The notes beneath the pieces are model-generated. The model saw only the letters and a program-made list of their open reading frames with translations. It made no database searches and had not been told where the DNA came from. Made by a program: the position numbers and the translations under genes. This document shows positions 36,306 through 46,674 of a stretch of DNA of 64,000 nt, piece after piece; position 1 is the first letter of the stretch; each line of letters begins with the position of its first letter. Source of the stretch: Ochrobactrum quorumnocens (lineage in GTDB: Bacteria > Pseudomonadota > Alphaproteobacteria > Rhizobiales > Rhizobiaceae); assembly GCF_002278035.1 (NCBI RefSeq), contig NZ_CP022604.1, forward strand, positions 2,304,501 to 2,368,500. Reading direction: 5' to 3'.

Positions 36306-38150
36306 TCAATAAACGCGCTTCTTGGGCGCAATCTTGGCCAAGCTGATGCCGCCTTCATCCTCGGTCGTCAGCGGATCGAGATGAACTGGGCGGTAATCAA
36401 GCTTCACTTCGCCATCTGGCGACAGCCACGACAGGGTGTGTTTACGCCATTCGGCGTCGTTACGGTCAGGGAAATCCTCGTGTGCATGTGCACCGCGGCT
36501 TTCGTGACGGGCTTCAGCCGAAACGACTGTCACCATCGCGTTCGCCATCAGGTTTTCCAGCTCCAGTGTCTCAACCAGATCGGAGTTCCAGATCATCGAA
36601 CGGTCGCTGACCTTAATGTCGGGCAGTTCTTTCCAGATTGTCGACATGCGCGCGACACCCTGCTTAAGCGACTCATCCGTGCGGAACACGGCAGCATCTT
36701 CCTGCATGGTGCGCTGCATCTTCTCGCGCAGTTCTGCGGTCGGCGTCGAGCCGTTGGCATAACGAAGGCGATGGAAACGATCCATGATCTTTTCAACAGC
36801 GGCTTCGTTGATATCAGGGATCTTGGCGGCGCGGTCGATGACCTCGCCTGCACGGATCGCAGCCGCACGGCCAAACACCACCAGATCGATCAGCGAGTTG
36901 GAGCCGAGACGGTTGGCACCATGTACTGATGCGCAGCCTGCTTCGCCAACAGCCATCAGGCCCGGCTGAACGCGGTCTGGATCTTCCGAGGTTGGGTTCA
37001 GCACTTCACCCCAATAATTGGTTGGAATGCCACCCATATTATAGTGAACTGTCGGCAGAACCGGGATCGGTTCCTTGGTCACATCGACGCCTGCGAAAAT
37101 CTTGGCCGACTCGGAAATACCCGGCAGACGTTCATGCAGAACAGCCGGATCGAGATGGTCAAGATGCAGATAGATGTGGTCCTTGTTCTTGCCAACGCCG
37201 CGACCAGCGCGGATTTCCATGGTCATGCAGCGCGAGACAACGTCACGCGAAGCAAGATCCTTGGCGGAAGGCGCATAACGCTCCATGAAGCGCTCACCTT
37301 CGGAATTGACGAGATAGCCGCCTTCACCGCGTGCGCCTTCAGTAATCAGGCAACCTGCGCCATAAATACCGGTTGGGTGGAACTGAACAAATTCCATATC
37401 CTGAAGTGGCAGACCAGCACGTGCCGCCATACCGCCACCGTCACCGGTGCAGGTGTGAGCAGAAGTAGCCGAAAAATAGGAACGTCCGTAACCACCGGTC
37501 GCCAGAACCACCATCTTGGCGGAAAAGCGATGGATCGTACCGTCGTCGAGGTTCCAGGCAACAACACCGGTGCAGACGCCGTCAGTCATGATCAGATCGA
37601 GCGCAAAATATTCGATGAAAAACTGCGCATTATTCTTAAGCGACTGGCCATAAAGCGTGTGCAGGATGGCGTGGCCGGTACGGTCAGCAGCAGCGCAGGT
37701 GCGCTGTACCGGCGGACCATCACCAAAGTTCTGCATGTGGCCACCGAATGGGCGCTGATAAATCTTACCTTCTTCGGTACGCGAGAAAGGAACGCCGTAA
37801 TGTTCCAGCTCATAGACCGCGGCAGGCGCTTCACGCGCCAGATATTCCATGGCATCAGTATCGCCCAGCCAGTCCGATCCCTTAACGGTATCGTACATGT
37901 GCCACTGCCAGCTATCCGGACCCATATTCTTGAGCGAAGCCGCAATACCACCCTGCGCCGCAACCGTATGGGAGCGCGTCGGGAAAACCTTGGTGATGCA
38001 AGCCGTCTTCAGACCCTGTTCGGCCATGCCAAGCGTTGCACGCAGTCCGGCACCACCGGCACCAACGACGACGACATCGAACTTGTGATCGACGAACGTA
38101 TAGGACTTTTCGCCCGCAGCACTGGCTGCATTGTTTTCTGCACTAGCCAT
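36306..38150 (-). CDS. sdhA: Succinate dehydrogenase flavoprotein subunit
   Basis: 614 residues. The dinucleotide motif [11 protein letters not shown] and the covalent FAD His in [10 protein letters not shown] mark the flavoprotein. Active-site residues are in the [21 protein letters not shown] segment, and [10 protein letters not shown] is conserved near the C-terminal third. It oxidises succinate to fumarate in the TCA cycle (complex II). It lies 7 nt after sdhD and 15 nt before sdhB. Confidence 0.98.
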   Translation of the reverse strand: MASAENNAASAAGEKSYTFVDHKFDVVVVGAGGAGLRATLGMAEQGLKTACITKVFPTRSHTVAAQGGIAASLKNMGPDSWQWHMYDTVKGSDWLGDTDAMEYLAREAPAAVYELEHYGVPFSRTEEGKIYQRPFGGHMQNFGDGPPVQRTCAAADRTGHAILHTLYGQSLKNNAQFFIEYFALDLIMTDGVCTGVVAWNLDDGTIHRFSAKMVVLATGGYGRSYFSATSAHTCTGDGGGMAARAGLPLQDMEFVQFHPTGIYGAGCLITEGARGEGGYLVNSEGERFMERYAPSAKDLASRDVVSRCMTMEIRAGRGVGKNKDHIYLHLDHLDPAVLHERLPGISESAKIFAGVDVTKEPIPVLPTVHYNMGGIPTNYWGEVLNPTSEDPDRVQPGLMAVGEAGCASVHGANRLGSNSLIDLVVFGRAAAIRAGEVIDRAAKIPDINEAAVEKIMDRFHRLRYANGSTPTAELREKMQRTMQEDAAVFRTDESLKQGVARMSTIWKELPDIKVSDRSMIWNSDLVETLELENLMANAMVTVVSAEARHESRGAHAHEDFPDRNDAEWRKHTLSWLSPDGEVKLDYRPVHLDPLTTEDEGGISLAKIAPKKRVY

Positions 38151-38157
38151 CAGGCTC

Positions 38158-38541
38158 TCAACCTCCGAAGCTCAGCTTGAGGATCGCGTAAACGCAGGCA
38201 ACGCCAACAACAACCGTGAAGAAGGTGTTGAGCATAACCAGCAGGACCTTCAGGCCTTCGCCGTGAATGTAATCTTCAATAATGACCTGCATGCCAAGTC
38301 GCATGTGGTAGACACCGGTCAGCACGAACAGCGCCATCACGAGCGCTGTGAAAGGATGTGCCAGAACGGCCTTCACTTCCGCATAGCTCGCGCCATTGAG
38401 CGAGATAACCAGACCAATGAAAAACAAAACAAGCGGCACGAGCGCGACAGCACTCATACGCTGAAACCAGAAATGGCCGGTGCCTTCCTTGGCCGACCCC
38501 AGACCGCGAACCTTGCCGAGAGGCGTACGCATATCGCTCAT
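38158..38541 (-). CDS. sdhD: Succinate dehydrogenase membrane anchor subunit
   Basis: 127 residues from the ATG at 38541 (MSDMRTPLG); an upstream in-frame start at 38586 would overlap sdhC and is unlikely. Three membrane segments are visible. The heme-b His is in [16 protein letters not shown], and the quinone-site Arg/Ser pair lies in FQRMSAVAL. It anchors SdhAB to the inner membrane. It starts 13 nt after the sdhC stop. Confidence 0.94.
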   Translation of the reverse strand: MSDMRTPLGKVRGLGSAKEGTGHFWFQRMSAVALVPLVLFFIGLVISLNGASYAEVKAVLAHPFTALVMALFVLTGVYHMRLGMQVIIEDYIHGEGLKVLLVMLNTFFTVVVGVACVYAILKLSFGG

Positions 38542-38554
38542 GTCAGAATTCCTT

Positions 38555-38953
38555 TCAGCGCACCGCGAAGGCAACAACCCAGACAAGGATCGTCGCAGGC
38601 AGCGAGAAGGCCAGCGTCAGCCATGCAATCTTGCTGGCCGTGTGCTTTTCAAGTCCGGCACCCATGTCCCAGATGAAATGGCGTATGCCGCCAGCCAGAT
38701 GGTGCAGCAGCGCCCACGTATAGCCAAACAGCACCAGATAGCCGATCCAGGAATTATAAACCCAGCTCACCGTGTTGAATGCATCTTCGCCGATTGCAGC
38801 AGCGATCAGCCATGCAGCAAGCAGAAGGGTTCCAAAATAAAGCGCGCCACCAGTGATACGATGAATGATGGACATCGTCATCGTGACTTTCGGTCGATAA
38901 ATCGACAGATGTGGCGACAAAGGACGCTGACGCGTAACGGTCGGTTGTGTCAT
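38555..38953 (-). CDS. sdhC: Succinate dehydrogenase cytochrome b556 subunit
   Basis: 132 residues from the ATG at 38953 (MTQPTVTRQRPLSPHLS). The SPHLSIYRP and SIIHRITG motifs are the SdhC signature, and the heme ligand is within LLHHLAGGIRHF. Three membrane segments are present. An in-frame ATG at 38992 would add 13 residues but fits the family less well. It is the first gene of the operon, and the 356-bp stretch before it is presumably the promoter. Confidence 0.95.
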   Translation of the reverse strand: MTQPTVTRQRPLSPHLSIYRPKVTMTMSIIHRITGGALYFGTLLLAAWLIAAAIGEDAFNTVSWVYNSWIGYLVLFGYTWALLHHLAGGIRHFIWDMGAGLEKHTASKIAWLTLAFSLPATILVWVVAFAVR

Positions 38954-39309
38954 GGCTCTCGTGGGCTTCCCTGACGTTTCTACCCATTTCATAGTGCCGG
39001 AGTTTTATTTGGCATAATGAAACGAATGGCCGGTTTTTCAAAACCGAGTTCGATGTCGCTCACAACGCAGGGAACAGAATTTTCGATCCTGCGCCGGCAC
39101 GACCCAGAAAATGTGGCTTGATCGTGTCGCACGACCCTATGTGGCGCTTTCTACTGCGCTTTTACCATCACGTCAAAGAAGCTTTTTCACGAAAAGACTA
39201 ACAATTGGTCGCACCCGGACGACACTTTCGCGTGATTTGGGAATTTAAACGATTGAAGACCGGGATTCCCAAAAACATGTGTAATTTCATCCACTTTTGC
39301 GGATGAAGC
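38954..39309. other. Gene-free interval upstream of sdhC
   Basis: About 356 bp with no credible gene. It must carry the sdh promoter. I saw no FNR-type (TTGAT-N4-ATCAA) box, no repeat element and no known riboswitch; there is only a local hairpin, ccggtttttcaaaaccg, near 39031. Confidence 0.55.
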
Positions 39310-39768
39310 CTAGTTGCCGAAGCGAATCACATAGCTCGACCAGTCGGCAGCAGTTGCGATCTGCTCATAAAGCTTACGACCATCTTCGGGTACACGCGGC
39401 GCATTGAGCACCAGCTTCGACCAGCTGCGTTCTTCTGCCTTGTCGGCCAGCAAATCGATGAGCGCCTTGGCGATGCCTTTGCCGCGGTGATCGTGATGCA
39501 CATAGATATGATCCACCTGCCCTGCACGAAGCCCCGATACCGGCTCGGGGAGATCATAGAAGATCACAAAACCAACGAGATCGCCGTCAACGCGAGCGCC
39601 CAGAATTTCGGTAGCACGGTCCTGCAACAAATGCTCCGCGTAAAACTCGTCCGGACGACGCGGCGCGCCGCGCTTCAATGCCTGCGCATAGCTTGCAAGC
39701 AGCGGCGCGAACTCGTGGGCATCGCGCAGATGAAGAAGCGCTATATCGACGGCATGATCTACGGTCAT
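39310..39768 (-). CDS. GNAT-family N-acetyltransferase
   Basis: 152 residues from the ATG at 39768, which has a GAGGGAAAG ribosome site; a TTG 18 nt upstream is less likely. The acetyl-CoA loop reads VHHDHRGKGIAKALIDLL (Q/R-x-x-G-x-G/A pattern), preceded by the strand GFVIFYDL and followed by a KLVLNAPRVPEDGRKLYE motif typical of GNATs. The substrate is unknown. It lies alone between sdhC and the GGDEF gene. Confidence 0.9.
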   Translation of the reverse strand: MTVDHAVDIALLHLRDAHEFAPLLASYAQALKRGAPRRPDEFYAEHLLQDRATEILGARVDGDLVGFVIFYDLPEPVSGLRAGQVDHIYVHHDHRGKGIAKALIDLLADKAEERSWSKLVLNAPRVPEDGRKLYEQIATAADWSSYVIRFGN

Positions 39769-39984
39769 GAGCAATCTTTCCCTCAAAATATATTTCCTGA
39801 AATCGGAAACATCTCAATGTTAAACAAGTGCTGGGCGTAGACAAGAGCCCTGCCCATACCAAAGTGCATCGAGTGAAACTCATTAGGCTTTGATTAAGCC
39901 CGAGTGGCGCTTGAACTTTATCAAGGCGTGATGGGTTAGCGTCTTAGCGCCTTGGTATAAAAGTAAAGCCCATTGCATGCGAAA

Positions 39985-41241
39985 TCAGCTCAGCCTGCGG
40001 CCATTGTTGATGCCCCGAAACTCGACCACATTGTCATCGAGCATCATCGGTAGCGCTGTGCGAACACAATTACGGCCATTCTTCTTGGCTTCGTAGAGCG
40101 CGCCGTCGGCCCGCTTGTAAACATCGGAAAAGTAGTCATCAAACTCCATTTCCGTAACACCAAAACTCACTGCGAAGGCAACATCGCCCGAAACACCGGG
40201 AAGTGTGATATCGGCACAGGCCAGGCGCGCCCTTTCTGCAAACCGCCATGCCGATTGGATCGTATGGCCGGGAAGCAGAACAGCAAACTCCTCGCCGCCC
40301 ATGCGCGCAGCAATCCCACCTTTGGAGGCCGCCGAACGGCGCAATTCATCGGCAAAAGCCGCAATCACCCGGTCGCCCAGCGCATGTCCATGGGTGTCGT
40401 TGATCGACTTGAAGTAATCAATATCGCAGACAATGAGCGAGAGTGCCTGTCGAACACGCTTTGATTTATCAATTGCAGCTTCTGCCCGGAACTCAAACCC
40501 CCGTCGATTAAGAAGGCTCGAAAGCTGATCGGTTTCCGAGCGCAACGTGACGTCGGAAATCAATTCACCCATGAGACTCAGCAAAAGTAGCAAACCCGCC
40601 GCAACCGAGAGCCCTGCTCCAATTGATTGCACCAGCAGCGCATAGTCAGTGCGAACATAGTCGTTCGGATCAACACCAACCCCACCCACCAGCGAGGCCA
40701 AGACTGGCTTGATCAGAAAATGAATGGCGCTGATCGTAAACAGCCCCGCCATGAGCCCATCAAGCGCGCCCCAGGACCGTCCAAACGGTCGATTTTGTGC
40801 ACGCGTGTTTGAGCGCCCGCGCATGATCACCCAGACGGCAAGCATCAATGTCAGGAAATAAGGCGACTGATACAGAACTTGGCCAACCATCTCGCTGCGT
40901 GCAATGTCGTAAATGCCATAGACCAGCGACAGTGATCCGATCAGCAGCAACCCGAGCGGCCACCATGGAACCGTCGAGGAGTACATGCGCGCAAGTCCAA
41001 TCACCAGACAGGCCAGCGTCATGAAATAAGCGCCAAAGGCCAGCATATAGCCAAGTTTCTGATTTGGGATCGATGGGATCAGCAGTTCTGTGAGGAAGTA
41101 GAGCATCGCGAAAACGAAGCCCATTGCAAAAACCGGTGCAGCAGCATTGTCGCGCGCAAAGGCCGCAATACCGAGAAAGGTAAACACAAACAGACCCGAA
41201 ACGGTCATATTGATCAGGAGTATGAACTCTGCTCCGTCCAT
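39985..41241 (-). CDS. Membrane-bound diguanylate cyclase (GGDEF)
   Basis: 418 residues. Six or seven membrane segments occupy about 1-215, followed by a GGDEF domain (about 240-405). The active-site motif is GGEEF within AARMGGEEFAVLLPG, a functional variant, and DIDYFKSINDTHGHALGD carries the metal- and GTP-binding residues. The product-inhibition motif RxxD is not present five residues before the active site, so feedback by c-di-GMP is not expected. It makes cyclic di-GMP in response to an unknown membrane signal. Confidence 0.93.
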   Translation of the reverse strand: MDGAEFILLINMTVSGLFVFTFLGIAAFARDNAAAPVFAMGFVFAMLYFLTELLIPSIPNQKLGYMLAFGAYFMTLACLVIGLARMYSSTVPWWPLGLLLIGSLSLVYGIYDIARSEMVGQVLYQSPYFLTLMLAVWVIMRGRSNTRAQNRPFGRSWGALDGLMAGLFTISAIHFLIKPVLASLVGGVGVDPNDYVRTDYALLVQSIGAGLSVAAGLLLLLSLMGELISDVTLRSETDQLSSLLNRRGFEFRAEAAIDKSKRVRQALSLIVCDIDYFKSINDTHGHALGDRVIAAFADELRRSAASKGGIAARMGGEEFAVLLPGHTIQSAWRFAERARLACADITLPGVSGDVAFAVSFGVTEMEFDDYFSDVYKRADGALYEAKKNGRNCVRTALPMMLDDNVVEFRGINNGRRLS

Positions 41242-41536
41242 CCGCGCTTTCCGGCATACGCCTACGGACCATTCCTATAGGTCCGCATTCCCCGATCCGA
41301 TTACCCGACAAGACCGCTCGTTTCAGCCAAACTGAAGAAGCATTTGCCAACCCCACGCATCGCGTTTTCCAGAAATCGATATATACTCTTGGACCGATGC
41401 ATAGATTAAATAAAGTAGAACGTCCTCTGTACGCCACGAGGGCGCACGGCGCTCTAACGCATTATACATTCAAAGCATAAAAATGCAGCTAATTTAGCAC
41501 GTAAACCTTTCATTTCAGACAGTGCCCTAAGCACAA

Positions 41537-41567
41537 AAAGCCGACGGATTACTCCGGCGGCTTTTTT
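41537..41567. terminator. Bidirectional Rho-independent terminator
   Basis: aaaagccgacgg/ccggcggctttttt-type stem with A and T runs on the two sides. It probably ends leuC transcription from the right. Confidence 0.75.
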
Positions 41568-41641
41568 CAAATTTGTTCAAAATCTCTCGAAAGAACGATT
41601 AGAACGTGTCGCGTTTTATTGCACCCATGGTGCTCGCTCTA

Positions 41642-41700
41642 GATTCATTTAATTGCCGCATGTTCGCGAACGTTAAATGAATCCATTTAACTGCGACATG
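41642..41700. repeat. Nested inverted and direct repeats downstream of leuC
   Basis: Perfect inverted repeat gattcattta/taaatgaatc at 41642-41651 and 41673-41682. In addition catttaattgccgcatg (41646-41662) is nearly repeated as catttaactgcgacatg (41684-41700). The right copy ends against the leuC stop. Confidence 0.7.
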
Positions 41701-41702
41701 CT

Positions 41703-43112
41703 TTAGTTCCAGTCGCGGATATCCACGAAATGACCAGCAATAGCAGCGGCAGCAGCCATCGCAGGCGAAACCAGATGCGTGCGTCCCTTGAAGCCTTGAC
41801 GGCCTTCAAAGTTGCGGTTTGAGGTCGATGCGCAACGTTCGCCCGGCTTAAGCCGATCATCATTCATGGCAAGGCACATGGAGCAGCCCGGCTCACGCCA
41901 GTCGAAACCAGCTTCGATGAAGACTTTGTCGAGACCTTCGGCTTCTGCCTGTTCCTTCACAAGACCCGAACCCGGAACAATCATTGCGCTTACGCCAGCG
42001 GCAACTTTCTTGCCCTTCGCCATACGTGCAGCGTCACGCAGATCTTCGATACGGCCATTGGTGCAGGAACCGATAAAGACGCGGTCAATCGTAATGTCGG
42101 TCATCTTGGTGCCTGGCTTCAGGCCCATATAGTCGAGCGCACGCCACTTCGATGCACGCTTGGTTTCGTCCTTGATCTCATCAGGATTAGGTACGATATC
42201 GGTGACGAACACCACGTCTTCCGGGGATGAGCCCCAGGAAACAACTGGCGAGATTTTGGCAGCATCCAGTTCGACTATCTTGTCGAAATGTGCACCTTCA
42301 TCCGAATGCAGAGTCTTCCAGTAGCCAATCGCCTGATCAAGGGTTTCGCCCTTTGGTGCACGTGGCTTGCCTGTGATGTAAGCGAAGGTCGTCTCATCAG
42401 GTGCGATCAGACCGGCGCGTGCGCCGCCTTCAATCGACATATTGCAGACCGTCATGCGGCCTTCCATCGACAGCGAGCGAATGGCGCTACCGGCATATTC
42501 GATCACATAGCCTGTGCCGCCAGCCGTGCCGATCTCACCAATGATCGCAAGCGTGATATCCTTGGCGGTGACGCCTGGGGCCAGCTCACCATCAACACGC
42601 ACCAGCATGTTCTTGGCTTTTTTCTGGATCAGTGTCTGGGTGGCCAGAACATGTTCGACTTCCGAAGTGCCGATACCGTGTGCAAGCGAACCGAAAGCAC
42701 CATGCGTCGACGTGTGGCTGTCGCCGCAGACAATCGTCATACCCGGCAGTGTAAAGCCCTGCTCAGGTCCAACAATATGGACGACGCCCTGACGCTTGTC
42801 GCGCTCGGAATAATATTCAACGCCGAAATCAGCAGCGTTCTTGGCCAGAGCTTCGACCTGAATACGGCTTTCCTCGTTCTTGATGCCGTTGATACGGTCA
42901 GGCGAGGTCGGCACGTTGTGGTCGACAACAGCCAGTGTTCTCTCTGGATGGCGCACCTTGCGGCCGGTCAAGCGCAGACCTTCAAAAGCCTGCGGGCTTG
43001 TCACTTCGTGCACAAGATGGCGATCAATATAAAGGAGGCAGGTACCATCGTCCTGCTGATCCACTACATGGTCGTCCCAGATCTTGTCATAAAGTGTACG
43101 CGGCGCGCTCAT
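41703..43112 (-). CDS. leuC: 3-isopropylmalate dehydratase large subunit
   Basis: 469 residues, the usual LeuC length. The [4Fe-4S] ligands are in IGSCTNGR and CSMCLAMN, and [14 protein letters not shown] is the aconitase-family signature. With LeuD it isomerises 2-isopropylmalate to 3-isopropylmalate in leucine synthesis. leuD is not in the window, so the large and small subunits are unlinked or separated here. The start has the ribosome site AAGGAAC. Confidence 0.97.
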   Translation of the reverse strand: MSAPRTLYDKIWDDHVVDQQDDGTCLLYIDRHLVHEVTSPQAFEGLRLTGRKVRHPERTLAVVDHNVPTSPDRINGIKNEESRIQVEALAKNAADFGVEYYSERDKRQGVVHIVGPEQGFTLPGMTIVCGDSHTSTHGAFGSLAHGIGTSEVEHVLATQTLIQKKAKNMLVRVDGELAPGVTAKDITLAIIGEIGTAGGTGYVIEYAGSAIRSLSMEGRMTVCNMSIEGGARAGLIAPDETTFAYITGKPRAPKGETLDQAIGYWKTLHSDEGAHFDKIVELDAAKISPVVSWGSSPEDVVFVTDIVPNPDEIKDETKRASKWRALDYMGLKPGTKMTDITIDRVFIGSCTNGRIEDLRDAARMAKGKKVAAGVSAMIVPGSGLVKEQAEAEGLDKVFIEAGFDWREPGCSMCLAMNDDRLKPGERCASTSNRNFEGRQGFKGRTHLVSPAMAAAAAIAGHFVDIRDWN

Positions 43113-43275
43113 TGCGAGAGTTCCTTTGAATAGTTCTTAATTGAGCTGTCATATGCACTCACCTTGGCGTTTCGTCAAGAAAGCGAAACCGCAACAGGGT
43201 GTCGCAGTAATAATCTTGCGTGATTTAGGCAAAATTATGCGCGATATTATGCGAAGCATTTTGATTTTGGCAAAC

Positions 43276-43303
43276 AAAAAAGGCGGCCAATGGCCGCCTT
43301 TTT
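43276..43303 (-). terminator. Rho-independent terminator of rplS
   Basis: aaaaaggcggcc/ggccgccttttt around an AAT loop, 20 nt past the rplS stop; T tracts on both strands. Confidence 0.88.
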
Positions 43304-43323
43304 AAAGATCTCTGCTTCAAAAC

Positions 43324-43764
43324 TTATTCAGCAGCGGTCTTGGCAGCCTGCGCCTGGGCAGCTGCGGCTAGCTTGTCAGCTTCACGCTCGGCCTTGGTGC
43401 GGTTGTCTTTCTTTTCAGCAATACGAGCAGCCTTACCGGTGAGGCCACGGAGGTAGTAAAGCTTCGCGCGACGGACTTTACCGCGGCGAACCAGTTCAAC
43501 GCCTTCTACGATTGGCGAATAAACAGGGAATACGCGCTCTACGCCTTCGCCGTAAGAAATCTTACGAACGGTGAAATTTTCGTTGATGCCAGCGCCGGAA
43601 CGGGCAATGCAAACGCCTTCATAGGCCTGCACACGGGTACGTGTACCTTCGGTAACGCGAACCTGAACGCGAACGGTGTCGCCTGGCTGGAAATCTGGAA
43701 GTGTGCGCTTTTCAGCGATCTTTGCTGCCTGTTCGGCTTCAAGCTGACGAATGATGTCGGTCAT
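43324..43764 (-). CDS. rplS: 50S ribosomal protein L19
   Basis: 146 residues. The conserved L19 core runs from [13 protein letters not shown] to [19 protein letters not shown]. The Lys/Ala-rich C-terminal extension (about 115-146) is typical of Rhizobiales. L19 sits at the 30S-50S interface. The ribosome site AAGGAG is strong. In many bacteria rplS closes the rpsP-rimM-trmD-rplS operon; here it is about 2.2 kb from trmD, with two other genes between them, and has its own leader. Confidence 0.97.
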   Translation of the reverse strand: MTDIIRQLEAEQAAKIAEKRTLPDFQPGDTVRVQVRVTEGTRTRVQAYEGVCIARSGAGINENFTVRKISYGEGVERVFPVYSPIVEGVELVRRGKVRRAKLYYLRGLTGKAARIAEKKDNRTKAEREADKLAAAAQAQAAKTAAE

Positions 43765-44012
43765 CGTCTGACTCCTTCTGAATTCTTCTCAAACAGTCAG
43801 AGCGCTCTGCACTTGCCGCCAAGCAACCTTGGCCTTGCGGCTATGCCCAAAGAATCAGGCAGGAGCGGTACACCATTTATTGGTTTACGGACGTCTCGGG
43901 CTTTGCCCGAACCGGATATTACGATGTCGGATTTCCCCGAACTGGCAGGCTCATACAGCATCGCCATCAACTTGTCACGCCCTGTCAGAAATTTTCGTAG
44001 CCAGTAGTCCAA
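43765..44012 (-). promoter_or_regulatory. Structured leader upstream of rplS
   Basis: Two stem-loops lie upstream of the rplS ribosome site: gccgc...gcggc enclosing ccaag-caac-cttgg at 43815-43841, and TCGGGC/GCCCGA at 43896-43910. A 71-codon open frame on the same strand (43797-44012, opening MDYWLRKFLTG) also runs through the stretch and ends 32 nt before rplS; I cannot tell whether it is translated. An autoregulatory ribosomal-protein leader is possible but inferred. Confidence 0.4.
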
Positions 44013-44092
44013 GACTGTGCCACTCTTATTGTCAACAATAAGAGCTTAAATTGCAAACAATCTCAATAAGCTACTACTAAAATGGGGACAAA

Positions 44093-45556
44093 ATGACTAT
44101 CAAAAATCCATCACCCTCATTGTATAATGAGGACTTAGCACCGGCTGAAGACCGAAAATGGGGCGCATTCAGCATTTTCAACGTCTGGACATCGGACGTG
44201 CATAGCCTCTGGGGCTATTATCTTGCCGCAAGTCTCTTTCTTCTTTGCGGCAGCTTCCTGAATTTTGTGATCGCCATTGGGATCGGATCGTTGGTGATTT
44301 TCTTTCTGATGAGCCTCGTGGGCAATGCCGGTGTGCGAACGGGCGTGCCATTTCCGGTCTTGGCGCGCGCATCGTTTGGAACTTTCGGCGCAAACTTTCC
44401 AGCACTCGTACGCGGCATCGTCGCCTGTTTCTGGTATGGTGCGCAGACTGCCGCCGCATCCGGGGCGATCGTCGCCCTCCTCATTCGCAATGAAAGCGTT
44501 CTCGCCTTCCATCAGAACAGCCACATGCTTGGCCATTCGACACTGGAAGTCATGTGCTACGTTCTGGTCTGGGCAGCCCAGCTTCTCATCATCCAGCGTG
44601 GCATGGAAACGGTACGTAAATTTCAGGATTGGGCAGGCCCCGCGGTCTGGATAATGATGCTGATCCTTGCGATCTATCTTCTTATCAAGTCGGGCACATT
44701 CTCGTTCGGCAGCGAAATTCCACGCGATATCCTTCTTGAAAAGACCAAGGATGCGGGTGTCACCGGCGAACCTGGCTCCTTTGCAGCGCTTGCTGCTGTT
44801 TCGGCAACCTGGATCACCTATTTTGCAGCACTTTATCTCAACTTCTGCGACTTCTCGCGCTACGCGAAGGATGAGGCTTCTCTGCGCCGTGGCAATCTTT
44901 GGGGCTTGCCCGTCAACCTTCTGGCATTCTGTCTCGTCGCAGGCGTAACGACCACCGCCGCCTTTACGGTTTATGGTGAAGTGCTTCTCCATCCTGACCA
45001 GATTTCTGCGAAATTTGACAGCTGGTTCCTTGCGCTTCTAGCAGCTTTGACCTTCACAGTAGCGACGCTGGGTATCAACGTGGTTGCAAACTTCGTGTCA
45101 GCTTCATTCGATTTTTCCAACACCTTCCCACAGAAAGTGTCATTCAAACGCGGTGGTGTAATTGCGGCCTTGATCGCGCTTATTCTCTATCCGTTCGCAC
45201 CATGGGAAACGGGTGCAGCACATTTTGTGAACTTCCTAGGCTCCACCATGGGTCCGATTTTCGGCATCATGATGGTCGATTATTATCTGTTGCGCCGTGG
45301 CAAGATAAACGTTGCCGACCTTTATCAGGAGAATGGAGAATTCCGTTTCCAAAATGGCTGGCACATCAAAGCGTTTATCGCTTTTGGAATTGGCGCACTA
45401 TTCTCATCGATCCTGCCGATGACGACCAATATCCTGCCTGCATGGTGGGCGACCTATGGTTGGTTCTTTGGTGTCGCAATTGGTGGTGGCGTCTATTTTG
45501 TGCTCCGTAAATCCGCTGCACAACAACAGTCCGTGGCAAAGCCCCACATGGCCTGA
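44093..45556 (+). CDS. NCS1-family nucleobase/allantoin/thiamine transporter
   Basis: 487 residues with twelve membrane segments. The opening (NEDLAPAEDRKWGAFSIFNVWTSDVHSLWGYY) and the GVPFPVLARASFG segment are diagnostic for the NCS1 family. LYLNFCDFSRYAKDE and the FVNFLGSTMGPIFGIMMVDYYLLRRG region complete the pattern. The family imports cytosine, uracil, allantoin, hydantoins or vitamins with Na+ or H+; the substrate is not decided. It lies between rplS and trmD on the opposite strand, interrupting that conserved cluster. Confidence 0.9.
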   Translation: MTIKNPSPSLYNEDLAPAEDRKWGAFSIFNVWTSDVHSLWGYYLAASLFLLCGSFLNFVIAIGIGSLVIFFLMSLVGNAGVRTGVPFPVLARASFGTFGANFPALVRGIVACFWYGAQTAAASGAIVALLIRNESVLAFHQNSHMLGHSTLEVMCYVLVWAAQLLIIQRGMETVRKFQDWAGPAVWIMMLILAIYLLIKSGTFSFGSEIPRDILLEKTKDAGVTGEPGSFAALAAVSATWITYFAALYLNFCDFSRYAKDEASLRRGNLWGLPVNLLAFCLVAGVTTTAAFTVYGEVLLHPDQISAKFDSWFLALLAALTFTVATLGINVVANFVSASFDFSNTFPQKVSFKRGGVIAALIALILYPFAPWETGAAHFVNFLGSTMGPIFGIMMVDYYLLRRGKINVADLYQENGEFRFQNGWHIKAFIAFGIGALFSSILPMTTNILPAWWATYGWFFGVAIGGGVYFVLRKSAAQQQSVAKPHMA

Positions 45557-45563
45557 TCGTTAA

Positions 45564-45597
45564 ACAAAAAATGCCCGGCATTCACCGGGCATTTTTA
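45564..45597. terminator. Bidirectional terminator between NCS1 and DUF4260 genes
   Basis: aaaaaatgcccgg/ccgggcattttt stem between convergent stops; works in both directions. Confidence 0.88.
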
Positions 45598-45598
45598 T

Positions 45599-45949
45599 TC
45601 AACTGCCAATACGCCCAAGATGGGTATCATTAAAGCCGGTCCCGTATTTGAGACCAAACCCAAGCGCACGATCCACGCCAATATGTACGGCCCAGATAAG
45701 AGCAATCGCAAAGCAAAGCGGCCAGCTCATCACCCAGCCCAGCACAGACAGCAGCACCACGCCAATCCAGCTATGCGCTATATTATAAACCACCGCACCT
45801 GTGCGTGGGCCTTTCAGATAGGCAAAGAACGACAGATCCGGCGCGAGAATAAGGATCGCGAAAAGCCACCAGCTCACGCCACTGATCCAGTAAGCGCCGA
45901 GCGCCAGCAGCGCTAACGAAAGACTTTCAAGCCGCTGGATCAGGTTCAT
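45599..45949 (-). CDS. DUF4260 membrane protein
   Basis: 116 residues from the ATG at 45949, which overlaps the trmD stop (ATGA), so translation is coupled. Four hydrophobic segments are visible. The motif [26 protein letters not shown] and the closing [17 protein letters not shown] are characteristic of DUF4260. The function is unknown. An upstream start at 45979 is possible but lies inside trmD. Confidence 0.85.
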   Translation of the reverse strand: MNLIQRLESLSLALLALGAYWISGVSWWLFAILILAPDLSFFAYLKGPRTGAVVYNIAHSWIGVVLLSVLGWVMSWPLCFAIALIWAVHIGVDRALGFGLKYGTGFNDTHLGRIGS

Positions 45950-46674
45950 TTGCGTTTGGCCTCTCGATAGGCTTCCCAAAGATCAGGACGCCGTTCCTTT
46001 GTGATGCGTAGAGCCTCAGTATGCCGCCATTTATCAATCGCGCCATGATTCCCGGATGTCAGGATTTCAGGGATGGATCGCCCTTCCCAAACCTGCGGGC
46101 GCGTATAATGCGGATGCTCTAGAAGTCCGGTCTCGAAGCTTTCCGTTTCGCCCGATTCGCGATTGCCCATGACGCCCGGAAGAAGACGCACAATAGCGTC
46201 GAGCAATACGATTGCCGCTGTCTCGCCACCCGAAAGGATATAATCACCGATCGATATTTCTTCGAGCTCACGCCCTTCGATCACCCGCTCGTCCACGCCC
46301 TCAAAGCGTCCGCAAAGGATAATAGCACCCGGACCGTCCGCCAGTTCACGCACGCGCTTCTGCGTCAGTGGCGCACCGCGCGGGCTCATCAACAGCATAG
46401 GGCGATTATCCGCGACCGAATCAAGCGCACGCGCCACAACATCCGGCTTCATCACCATGCCTGCCCCGCCACCGGAAGGTGTGTCGTCAACCATGCGGTG
46501 CTTGCCCTCGGTAAAATCACGGATCTGCACCGTATCAAGCGACCATGTGCTTTCGGCGAGTGCTTTGCCAGCCAGAGAAATACCCAATGGTCCGGGAAAC
46601 ATTTCGGGATAAAGCGTCAGAACGGAAGCATGAAATGTCTGCTCGGCTCTATCCGTCTCAGGCAGATCGATCAT
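45946..46674 (-). CDS. trmD: tRNA (guanine-N1-)-methyltransferase
   Basis: 242 residues. The SPOUT knot is marked by [11 protein letters not shown] and by [19 protein letters not shown]. The C-terminal [20 protein letters not shown] is the conserved TrmD tail. It methylates G37 of tRNAs and so prevents +1 frameshifting. It overlaps rimM by 4 nt (ATGA) and the DUF4260 gene by 4 nt. Confidence 0.97.
   Translation of the reverse strand: MIDLPETDRAEQTFHASVLTLYPEMFPGPLGISLAGKALAESTWSLDTVQIRDFTEGKHRMVDDTPSGGGAGMVMKPDVVARALDSVADNRPMLLMSPRGAPLTQKRVRELADGPGAIILCGRFEGVDERVIEGRELEEISIGDYILSGGETAAIVLLDAIVRLLPGVMGNRESGETESFETGLLEHPHYTRPQVWEGRSIPEILTSGNHGAIDKWRHTEALRITKERRPDLWEAYREAKRK

Larger units (their letters stand above)
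41242..41702. other. Gene-free interval between GGDEF gene and leuC
   Basis: 461 bp without a gene. It contains fragments of the palindromic repeat (ggcgctctaacgc near 41450), a bidirectional terminator near 41537-41567, and a block of nested repeats at 41642-41700. The rest is AT-rich. Confidence 0.6.

Noticed and set aside
35607..38180. Long plus-strand open frames opposite sdhB and sdhA
   Set aside because: Antisense shadows of conserved TCA genes.
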